Below are positions 1 to 6,343 of a DNA stretch of 7,506 bases, piece by piece; within the stretch, counting starts at the first letter, position 1, and every line of letters begins with the position of its first letter. Position numbers and translations under genes: made by a program. The DNA comes from JAWVZH01 sp033722295 (GTDB lineage: Bacteria; Bacteroidota; Bacteroidia; Chitinophagales; Saprospiraceae), in assembly GCA_033722295.1 (NCBI GenBank), contig JAWVZH010000135.1, positions 1 through 7,506 of the forward strand, given 5' to 3'. The notes beneath the pieces are model-generated. The model ran no database searches, had not been told where the DNA came from, and saw only the letters and a list, made by a program, of their open reading frames with translations.

Positions 1-381
1 ATCATCAATTTCGCCAATGTAAGTTGGGACCACTTTTACGCTCACACAGACGTCACCTCGCTGGGTGGTACTATCTTTGAGCAGCGGGTGGCTCATGGGT
101 ATTTCATACTGAGTGCTGCCGCTGGTCTGTTTGTCGATGCTGCCAAGGGGCCTGTATTGCTTAATTATGGGATCGAAGAATGTCGGTTTACCAAACCAGT
201 CTATGCAGGTGCTACGATCGGAGTCAAATTGACCGTCAAGGAAAAGATGGACCAGGAAAAGAAAGACGACGTGGCGAAGGGTCTAGTAAAATTTTTGGTA
301 GAAGTTTATGATGAGGAAGATGAGACTGTCGCCATCGCCACTATATTGACCATGGTAAAAAAGCTGGATCAGAAAGGATAG
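1..381 (+). CDS. paaZ: PaaZ C-terminus: MaoC-like oxepin-CoA hydrolase domain (5' truncated by the window)
   Basis: The reading frame is open from base 1 and gives 126 residues before a TAG stop. It is the C-terminal hot-dog (MaoC-like enoyl-CoA hydratase) domain of the bifunctional ring-opening enzyme of phenylacetate catabolism. In that family this domain hydrolyses oxepin-CoA, and an N-terminal aldehyde dehydrogenase domain (outside the window) oxidises the resulting semialdehyde. Visible signature: WDHFYAH at residues 9-15, with the family's Asp-x4-His catalytic pair (D10, H15). Then come RVAHGYFILSAAAGLF, GPVLLNYG and CRFTKPVYAG, and a C-terminal VAIATILTMVKK, all typical of PaaZ. Full-length PaaZ is about 680 residues, so roughly 550 are missing on the left. 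A GTG at 88 opens an internal frame, but it lies inside the conserved domain and would remove the catalytic pair, so it is not the true start. The enzyme is cytoplasmic. The rest of a paa cluster would be expected upstream. Certainty is high for the family. Confidence 0.93.
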   Translation: MINFANVSWDHFYAHTDVTSLGGTIFEQRVAHGYFILSAAAGLFVDAAKGPVLLNYGIEECRFTKPVYAGATIGVKLTVKEKMDQEKKDDVAKGLVKFLVEVYDEEDETVAIATILTMVKKLDQKG

Positions 382-414
382 CTAAAAAGAATTGTTTAGA
401 GATAAGATTGTTGT

Positions 415-1041
415 TTGGATAAGGAGCGCACAATAGATATAAAAGTCATCTGGCAAGATCTGGCCAGTCAGTATACAGATGATCTCAACTGGATACAGCA
501 ATTGTGGGAAGAGATCGTCGCTTACTACAGTCGACCAGACCGACACTATCATAATTTATCCCACCTGGAATATCTGCTAGGCTGGTATGAAAAGCTCAGG
601 AATAAATTGACAGACCCTGAGGCATTTATTTTCGCCATTTTTTACCATGACATCATCTACGATGTTTGTCGGGATGACAACGAGGACAGGAGTGCTGACC
701 TGGCCGAAAAGCGGATGACCCAGCTCAATGTCCCTCAGAGTACCATTGATTTGTGCCGGGATCATATTATGGCTACACAAGGCCATCTTCCGACATCCGA
801 TCCGGATACGAATTACTTCATCGATATAGATATCTCAGTTCTCGGGGAAGACCCTGAGCTTTTCTTGAAATATTCCCAACAGATCCGCCTTGAGCACTCG
901 CACAGGGACGATGAGGAATTCTGGAAAGCCAGAAAGGTTTTTTTTGAAAGTTATCTCAACCGGGATCACATATTCGCCACTGAAGAGTTTCGCAAAAGTC
1001 ATGAGGACCAGGCACGACGTAATATGAAAAAGATGATGTAG
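415..1041 (+). CDS. HD-domain metal-dependent phosphohydrolase-like protein (COG4339 type)
   Basis: A 208-residue soluble protein that resembles the 'predicted metal-dependent HD superfamily phosphohydrolase' family, whose members are usually about 200 residues. Visible metal-ligand candidates: HYH at residues 44-46 and H50 in RHYHNLSHLEYLL, then the HD doublet H78-D79 in FYHDIIYD, and a later DIDIS segment (D137, D139) in the position of the last acidic ligand. The conserved stretch DNEDRSADLAEKRM (88-101) follows the HD. The start is TTG at 415: an in-frame stop lies at 403-405, no ATG precedes the conserved region, and family members begin about ten residues before the first conserved helix. 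No convincing Shine-Dalgarno is visible. The gene begins 33 bp after paaZ on the same strand and may be cotranscribed with it. HD proteins of this family have no established substrate; a nucleotide or phosphate ester is only inferred from the superfamily. No link to phenylacetate metabolism is evident. Confidence 0.85.
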   Translation: MDKERTIDIKVIWQDLASQYTDDLNWIQQLWEEIVAYYSRPDRHYHNLSHLEYLLGWYEKLRNKLTDPEAFIFAIFYHDIIYDVCRDDNEDRSADLAEKRMTQLNVPQSTIDLCRDHIMATQGHLPTSDPDTNYFIDIDISVLGEDPELFLKYSQQIRLEHSHRDDEEFWKARKVFFESYLNRDHIFATEEFRKSHEDQARRNMKKMM

Positions 1042-1195
1042 CGGCTCCTGGCAAGTGCACCGAATCCAAACCCAATATGCTTGAATAAGCACTGATGATC
1101 GTCAAGCGGATGTAGCGAAAGGACAAAGACATATATATTTCATATGAGGTTTGCTCCAAAGAGGATTTGAGATCACTGATTCAACGAAAATCCAA

Positions 1196-2956
1196 ATGTC
1201 CAGGATCTATGTCTATACAGCCATTGCGATCATACTCGGAACACACTTTTTGTATTATCCCAAATGGCAAAAAAATAATACGGAGGCCACCATTTCATGG
1301 GATGTGAGCGGGTATTACTTGTACCTGCCTGCAATATTCATTTACAATGACCTTAAAAAATGCGAATTCCTTGATGACGTACTCGAAAAATACAATCCCA
1401 CCCCTGAGGTTCAGCAGGGATACCGACATGCTACATCCGGAAATTTTGTAATTAAATATTCCATAGGCCAGGCCCTTGTATATTCTCCATACTTCTTTAT
1501 CGGGCATGTCTGGGCAAAACTAAGTACAGAATACCCTGCAGATGGCTTTTCATTACCTTATCAGATAAGTATCTCGATGGGTGCATTGCTTATCTCGGTC
1601 ATTGGTCTGCTGATTTTATACTCAGTACTGAAGATCTACTTTTCAAAAAAGATAAGTGGCCTGGCCGTTTTGGTCTTAGTGATAGGTAGCAACTACCTCA
1701 ATTATGCGGCCATTGACGGTGCCATGACCCACAATACCTTATTCACTCTTTATGCCGCTTTAATACTGCTGACGGTCAGATTTTATGAAAACCCTACCTC
1801 ACTTCGCGGCATGGGAATCGGAGTCCTGGTAGCGCTTTGTACGCTCGTGAGACCGACAGACCTGATCTCATTGGCGATTCCGTTATTATGGGGAATAGAT
1901 ATTTTCAAGAATGGTGCTCCAGGTCGGCGATTGAGCTTTTTTAAAAAGAATTACAAATCGATCCTGCCTGCAATGATCATCTGTATTCTCATTGGCTCAA
2001 TACAGTTCATATACTGGTATTATGTCACCGGGGAGTGGGTCGTTTATTCTTACCAGGACCAGGGCTTCAGTTGGCTCAATCCACATATCAAGAATGGGCT
2101 CATAAGTTATAAAAGCGGCTGGCTTACATATTCGCCATTTATGATCTTTTCTATTTTGGGTTTTTATTTTTTATATATAAAACATAAACAATTATTTGTC
2201 GCCACCTTGTTCTTTGTGGCTTCTTACATATACATCTCATTTGCCTGGGACATTTGGTGGTACGGCGGTTCTCTGGGACAAAGGACCATGGTGCAATCCT
2301 ACCCTATTCTCGCCTTTCCTCTTGCCGCCTTTTTGAATCAATTTTTTCATTGGAATAGATCTATCCAGCTGATCGTAGGTACTGTCGCTGCCATTTTTAT
2401 CTATATGAACCTCTGGTTTACTCATCAGGCACATCTTGGTGGAATGTTGCACGTTGGACAAATGACCAAGGCCTATTACTGGGCTACACTGCTCACCTAC
2501 AACAAAGAAAAAGAACACCTCAAATTACTCGACGGGGTCGATAAGGTCTATATGGGCGAACGAAAGCGGATCAGGACGATCTATCAGGATACGTCTTTTC
2601 ATGTTGAACTGGATCAGGAAGTCCAATACAGCGAAGAAAAAATGATGTCCCTCAATGTTGACCCAAACAAGGACTGGATGAGGGTATCTGCAGAATTCAC
2701 AATTGGACCAAAAGAGCGGAATTTCTGGTATATGACACAATTTCGAATAAGAATCTACAACCACGATGAAGTGATCAATGAGTACATGATCCGTCCTCAA
2801 CGACATATGAATGACCATCAAACAAAACGACTTTTCATCGATGTACCTGTGCCACAAACGCCCTGGAACAAGCTTTCTGTTAAATTTACAAATGCCGAAG
2901 GCGATAAATGGATAAAAATAGAGCACCTCAAGATTGAAGCGTTCGATGTACCATGA
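1196..2956 (+). CDS. Multi-pass membrane protein, GT-C / glycosyltransferase family 39-like, with soluble C-terminal domain
   Basis: An integral membrane protein of 586 residues from the ATG at 1196. The frame also allows a TTG at 1151 (601 residues), but the ATG directly precedes the first membrane helix (residues 4-21) and has an A-rich upstream stretch. After that helix comes the loop motif WDVSGYYLYLPA (35-46). Its acidic residue D36 sits where GT-C glycosyltransferases carry their catalytic Asp in the first extracytoplasmic loop. Many hydrophobic segments follow to about residue 420. RPTD at 219-222 and a tryptophan-rich WDIWWYGGSLGQR (351-363) recall Bacteroidota GT39-like proteins. From about residue 450 the chain is hydrophilic and probably beta-rich, about 130 residues with no membrane segment, ending near the stop. 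Known of the fold: GT-C enzymes transfer sugars from polyprenyl-phosphate donors to proteins or lipids outside the cytoplasmic membrane. Transferase activity here is inferred; donor and acceptor are unknown. It stands alone, with 154 bp before and 147 bp after it, and no glycan-synthesis neighbours. Confidence 0.75.
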   Translation: MSRIYVYTAIAIILGTHFLYYPKWQKNNTEATISWDVSGYYLYLPAIFIYNDLKKCEFLDDVLEKYNPTPEVQQGYRHATSGNFVIKYSIGQALVYSPYFFIGHVWAKLSTEYPADGFSLPYQISISMGALLISVIGLLILYSVLKIYFSKKISGLAVLVLVIGSNYLNYAAIDGAMTHNTLFTLYAALILLTVRFYENPTSLRGMGIGVLVALCTLVRPTDLISLAIPLLWGIDIFKNGAPGRRLSFFKKNYKSILPAMIICILIGSIQFIYWYYVTGEWVVYSYQDQGFSWLNPHIKNGLISYKSGWLTYSPFMIFSILGFYFLYIKHKQLFVATLFFVASYIYISFAWDIWWYGGSLGQRTMVQSYPILAFPLAAFLNQFFHWNRSIQLIVGTVAAIFIYMNLWFTHQAHLGGMLHVGQMTKAYYWATLLTYNKEKEHLKLLDGVDKVYMGERKRIRTIYQDTSFHVELDQEVQYSEEKMMSLNVDPNKDWMRVSAEFTIGPKERNFWYMTQFRIRIYNHDEVINEYMIRPQRHMNDHQTKRLFIDVPVPQTPWNKLSVKFTNAEGDKWIKIEHLKIEAFDVP

Positions 2957-3103
2957 AATGGATTCAGAATTTTCTGTCTAGATTTTAGAATTCTCAATTT
3001 TGCCCTCTTATGCTTTTTTTATAATATGAAACTATCGTGAACATCAGTTTTTGTTGATCTTAATACGATCTGGAATTCATTACTCTAAAAAAAACCTGAC
3101 AGT

Positions 3104-3919
3104 ATGAAAACTATAGAATCGCATTATCATCAGGAAGGACTTTTTGAAGACATACTCCAACGTCTGAAGGAGGTAGAACCCGACACTGCCAACCTCACAA
3201 GAGAACACGTGGCCGGTGTAGATGAGTTTCACGTTAGAGGAGCTGCCGTTTCAAAAGAACTGGCCGAGTCTATCAACCTCAAAAATGCCCGTGTTCTGGA
3301 CGTGGGATGTGGTCTGGGAGGCCCCTGCCGGATGCTGGCTGAGGAGCATCATTGCATCACCACCGGTGTTGATATAAGTCGCGAGTTTATCAGGACAGCT
3401 TCCGGGCTCTCCAACCTTCTCGGCATGGAAAAACAGACGACCTTCATGCAAGCGGATGCTCTCGAGCTACCGTTCGAGGACAACACCTTCGATGCGGTCT
3501 GGACCCAACATGTACAAATGAACATCAGTGATAAAAAGAAATTCTATTCGGAGATCCGCAGAGTATTAAAGACAGGTGGATTTTTTCTTTATTATGATAT
3601 ATTTAAAAGCGAAAATGGAAGTGTAACCTTCCCCGTTCCCTGGGCAGAGACCATAGAGCAGAGCTTTTTGGTTACTCCAGATGATATGGGTGAAGTTCTG
3701 GACTCACTGGATATGAAAGTTATAGAGAAGAAAGATCAAACCATCGCCGGTATCGACTTCTTCGATATGGTTCTGAAAAAAATGAAAGAACAGGGGCCAC
3801 CTAAGATCGGCCTTAATGTCCTCATGGGAGAATCCACGAAACCTAAATTGATGAACCTTTATAATCATCTTCAACATGGTGATCTCGTCTTACAAAGCGG
3901 GGTGTATCAGAAAGTGTAG
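3104..3919 (+). CDS. Class I SAM-dependent methyltransferase, sarcosine/dimethylglycine N-methyltransferase-like
   Basis: A soluble 271-residue protein with a complete Rossmann methyltransferase core. Motif I is VLDVGCGLGG (64-73). The acidic end of beta2 is D90 in GVDIS, which binds the SAM ribose. D118 in QADALELPF lies near the adenine. The motif IV region is FDAVWTQHVQMNI (129-141), and RVLKTGGFFLYYD (153-165) is the post-motif beta5 strand. The upstream FHVRGAAVSKELAE (42-55) and downstream VPWAETIEQSFLVTP segments (VPW then SFLVTP) resemble the group annotated as sarcosine/dimethylglycine or similar small-molecule methyltransferases, rather than ubiquinone or cyclopropane enzymes. The substrate cannot be read from sequence; a small amine is an analogy only. 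The ATG at 3104 is the first start in the frame and is preceded by a run of A (AAAAAAAA) about 9 bases upstream, a usual Bacteroidota context. The next gene follows after 11 bp, so the two are probably one transcript. Confidence 0.88.
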   Translation: MKTIESHYHQEGLFEDILQRLKEVEPDTANLTREHVAGVDEFHVRGAAVSKELAESINLKNARVLDVGCGLGGPCRMLAEEHHCITTGVDISREFIRTASGLSNLLGMEKQTTFMQADALELPFEDNTFDAVWTQHVQMNISDKKKFYSEIRRVLKTGGFFLYYDIFKSENGSVTFPVPWAETIEQSFLVTPDDMGEVLDSLDMKVIEKKDQTIAGIDFFDMVLKKMKEQGPPKIGLNVLMGESTKPKLMNLYNHLQHGDLVLQSGVYQKV

Positions 3920-3930
3920 AAAAATAGCTC

Positions 3931-4287
3931 ATGACTCGCAAAACTCTCGTTGATCAGTGGTTCGACACTTGGGAATCAGGTAACTTCCATGATCTGCCAA
4001 TTACAGATGAGTTTAGGCACACCAGTCCATTCGGTACTGTCGAAGGCAAAGAAGCCTACACAGAATTGGTTGAAGCCAACAAGGAAAAATTCCTGGGACA
4101 CAAATTTGAAAGGCAAGATGGTATTTATGAAGACCATCATGCCTGCGTGAGATATACAGCCATCCAGGGTGACTTTGAGATTGACGTCAGTGAGTGGTAT
4201 TACTTTAAAGATGGACTCATCAATGAGATCATTGCTTACTATCATATTGGTGATATTCGGGAAGACAGGCAACTTGAAGGGCAATAG
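3931..4287 (+). CDS. NTF2 / SnoaL-like small protein
   Basis: A 118-residue cytoplasmic protein with the size and pattern of the cone-shaped NTF2-like (SnoaL-like) fold. An N-terminal helix (LVDQWFDTWESGNF, about 6-19) is followed by the FRHTSPFGTVEGKEAY segment (28-43), typical of this fold. Four beta strands then run from VRYTAIQGDFEIDV through SEWYYFKDGLINEI to the AYYHIGD end. Proteins of this fold can be ketosteroid isomerase- or epoxide hydrolase-like enzymes, polyketide cyclases, or non-catalytic binding proteins; the sequence does not decide. It starts 11 bp after the methyltransferase stop, with an A-rich leader (AGAAAAATAG), which suggests cotranscription and a shared small-molecule substrate (inference). 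After its stop a 213 bp gap ends the pair, and no hairpin-plus-U-run terminator is visible. Confidence 0.82.
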   Translation: MTRKTLVDQWFDTWESGNFHDLPITDEFRHTSPFGTVEGKEAYTELVEANKEKFLGHKFERQDGIYEDHHACVRYTAIQGDFEIDVSEWYYFKDGLINEIIAYYHIGDIREDRQLEGQ

Positions 4288-4321
4288 AATCCATGACCGT
4301 CAATAGGCACAAAACCTGTCA

Positions 4322-4380
4322 TCAAGTTGCAGCAAGTCCTTAACTATCAAACAAGTATGCATTTAATGCAAGCAACTTGA
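4322..4380. repeat. Long-spaced inverted repeat with an inner near-palindrome
   Basis: TCAAGTTGC at 4322-4330 is matched exactly by its reverse complement GCAACTTGA at 4372-4380. The 41 bp between them contain a second inverted pair, TGCATT at 4358-4363 and AATGCA at 4365-4370, around one central T. The element lies in the 213 bp gap (4288-4500) between the NTF2-like gene and the first LRR gene, starting 35 bp after the NTF2-like stop. There is no T-run after it, so a standard intrinsic terminator is not supported. It could be an operator, a transcript structure or chance. The matches are exact; the function is unknown. Confidence 0.45.
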
Positions 4381-4500
4381 AGCAAATTGTACATGAAAAA
4401 TTAATATATTTATTATACACACATCCGGTGATACAGGTAACAGCGCTTTTCTTATGCGCGTCGTAGTTCTTTTTATTCAAAAGTCGAAAATGAAACTCTG

Positions 4501-6108
4501 ATGAAATATATTTTATCGATCATTCTGACTCTGACGTTGCCATTGATGTCCTTCTCCCAGGTTACGGAGTCCGATTCTCTGGCACTCGTGGATTTTTTTA
4601 ATGCACTAGGTGGTGACAATTGGTACAACAAGACACGATGGTTGAAAGGTTCTGTCAGTGAATGGAGAGGTATTAGAGTCGACAGTGGCCGAGTGAGCTC
4701 TATTACGCTGAGCTCTAATAACCTGATAGGCAGCTTGCCTGAAAGCCTGAATGATCTGGATAAACTGGAATTCATTTTCCTTGCCCGGAATGAGATCACC
4801 GGCACACTGCCCAAGGTAGACAGTCTTGTCAATCTCAAAGTGCTCGATCTTTCTGTCAATCCCCTGGATACGACCTTCCCCGAGTCCATACGAGGTCTGA
4901 TAAATCTCACTGAGCTCAACCTGGCTGAAACCGGACTGACAGATACCCTTCCTGAATGGTTACCTGAACTGACGAATCTGATTAGCTTTAATATCAGTTC
5001 CAATAATTTGACAGGTGAATATTACAGCCAATTAAGTCAATTGACAAAATTAGAGCTCATAGACATCTTTGGAAATGAGTTCTCAGGCCCCATAAGGGAC
5101 TTTTCAGTGATCCCCCGTCTTCGCGACCTGTCGCTCGGAGGAAATGATTTTACCGGGCCCTTTCCTGAGTGGATCACCGAACTCCAGTTTTTGAGATATC
5201 TCCACATCGGGGGTTGCGACCTTTCCGGACCAGTGCCCGACAGTCTTTTCTCCAAGGTCAATCGAAATATGATTGAGCTGGTTCTGTCCAATAATGATTT
5301 TTACGGAGATCTTCAGAATATCATGGACGCCCCGCTGATCCGATTGAACAGACTGGAATTGGCAAGAAATAATTTTTCAGGATATATTCCAGAAGGGATC
5401 ATTGATCCCAAAGTCATGTTCAAATGGTCTATTGGCTATAACAACATAGAAGGCATTCCAGATTTCTCCATGGCGGATCAAACGGTGAACTGGTTTTACT
5501 GTAATGACAACAAGCTGGGTTTTGAATACCTGGAAACCTGCCTGAATATAAAGGAGCCCCAGCCCAACAGAATTGCTCTCGGCCCTCAACAACCGCTCTT
5601 GGAGGAAGAACATCTGCGTCCGGCCATGGGAGAAAGATTAGAGCTCCAATCTGGATCGGGAGGTGCCAACAGCCAATACCAGTGGTATAAGGACAGCATG
5701 CCGATACCCGGTGCTAATCAGTCAGAGTATGTCATAAATGATTTCAAACCAGGGGATGAAGGCATTTATCATTGTGTCATTTCAAATAACCTTTTTGAAT
5801 TTGATCTTGTGCGAAATCCTGTCTGGATCGAGAATACGGTGAGTACAAGGGATGATGACATGAAAAAACCAATCAAAATATTCCCAAACCCGTTCAGGTC
5901 CACTTTCGAGATCCAACTGAACGATCAATTGACTTTAGATCAAGTTCAAATCGAATTAATGAAAGAATCAGGTCAGATCATTAGGGTTTTCAAGCCTTCC
6001 TCCCATGAGTTTATCGTAGATATAAATGACCAACCTGATGGAGTTTATATTATAATAGTAAAATTGAATGGTAGTATTCTTTTTAAAAAAGTGATGAAGC
6101 AGAAATAA
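4501..6108 (+). CDS. Secreted plant-type leucine-rich repeat protein with Ig-like domain and T9SS sorting domain (copy A)
   Basis: A complete secreted protein of 535 residues. A Sec signal peptide occupies residues 1-19 or 20 (likely cleavage SFS|Q), with no lipobox. The N-terminal cap is SDSLALVDFFNALGGDNW with later W47 and EWRGI (54-58); it resembles the LRRNT cap of plant LRR proteins. About a dozen LRRs of 22-26 residues span residues 65-348, with the plant-like consensus N-x-L-x-G-x-x-P (for example NNLIGSLP at 73-80). A C334/C347 pair could close the solenoid end. An Ig-like domain follows at about 372-445, with W395 in QYQWYK and the DEGIYHC motif at 419-425. The usual first Ig cysteine is replaced by S384. 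The tail from about 458 (IKIFPNPF ... DGVYIIIVKLNG ... KKVMKQ) is a T9SS type A sorting domain, so export to the cell surface or medium is expected. Binding or adhesion is inferred from the domains; the ligand is unknown. A three-codon ORF at 4490-4501 (ATG AAA CTC TGA) overlaps the start codon. Confidence 0.93.
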   Translation: MKYILSIILTLTLPLMSFSQVTESDSLALVDFFNALGGDNWYNKTRWLKGSVSEWRGIRVDSGRVSSITLSSNNLIGSLPESLNDLDKLEFIFLARNEITGTLPKVDSLVNLKVLDLSVNPLDTTFPESIRGLINLTELNLAETGLTDTLPEWLPELTNLISFNISSNNLTGEYYSQLSQLTKLELIDIFGNEFSGPIRDFSVIPRLRDLSLGGNDFTGPFPEWITELQFLRYLHIGGCDLSGPVPDSLFSKVNRNMIELVLSNNDFYGDLQNIMDAPLIRLNRLELARNNFSGYIPEGIIDPKVMFKWSIGYNNIEGIPDFSMADQTVNWFYCNDNKLGFEYLETCLNIKEPQPNRIALGPQQPLLEEEHLRPAMGERLELQSGSGGANSQYQWYKDSMPIPGANQSEYVINDFKPGDEGIYHCVISNNLFEFDLVRNPVWIENTVSTRDDDMKKPIKIFPNPFRSTFEIQLNDQLTLDQVQIELMKESGQIIRVFKPSSHEFIVDINDQPDGVYIIIVKLNGSILFKKVMKQK

Positions 6109-6150
6109 GCCGTAAGATCTACTTTATAGGTTGAACGTTTAATTATCAAC

Positions 6151-6219
6151 ATTACGGTTATCCACTTAGTACCCATGATTGCATCGCGGCTCTATCCCAA
6201 GGTCGTTGTCAACCGTAAT
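6151..6219. repeat. Long-spaced perfect 9-bp inverted repeat between the LRR paralogues
   Basis: ATTACGGTT at 6151-6159 is matched exactly by AACCGTAAT at 6211-6219, with 51 bp between the arms. It lies in the 235 bp gap (6109-6343) between the two LRR genes, about 125 bp before the second start. The arms differ in sequence from the inverted repeat in the gap before copy A. The match does not extend beyond 9 bp, no T-run follows, and the long loop argues against a simple terminator. Two such pairs in two similar gaps may hint at a shared kind of regulation, but chance cannot be excluded. Confidence 0.4.
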
Positions 6220-6343
6220 TTCCATTTACATCACTATACTTTTTCTTCAAAATTGAGTATATTTCTTATTAGACATGTAGGAAGGCGCTATCCTGAAGGG
6301 ATAAAAAGGAGCACTTTAGCCAACACAAAATGAAATTTTTGTT

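Noticed and set aside
1078..1091. Small hairpin TGCTT-GAAT-AAGCA after the HD-domain gene
   Set aside because: The stem is only 5 bp and weak, and no T-run follows, so a terminator call is not supported.
2965..3020. Possible terminator after the GT-C-like gene, because of AGAATT repeats and a T-run near 3014
   Set aside because: The repeats do not form a stable stem adjacent to the T-run; the complementarity is 4-6 bp and AT-only.
4386..4412. Bacteroidota-type promoter before LRR copy A (ATTG then TATATTTA)
   Set aside because: The -7-like box matches TAnnTTTG at 7 of 8, but the spacing to the upstream TTG is about 15 bases, shorter than usual, and the region is AT-rich, so chance is likely.
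4473..5003. A 176-codon open frame on the minus strand opposite the start of LRR copy A
   Set aside because: It lies entirely against a well-supported secreted LRR gene, has a serine/arginine-rich composition typical of an antisense reading of LRR codons, and shows no domain. Similar minus frames at 5037-5291 and 6694-7020 look alike only because the sense repeats are conserved.
6305..6311. Shine-Dalgarno-like AAAGGAG upstream of LRR copy B
   Set aside because: It is 18 bases before the mini-ORF ATG and 32 before the gene ATG, too far to set either start, and no other start codon lies at the proper distance.
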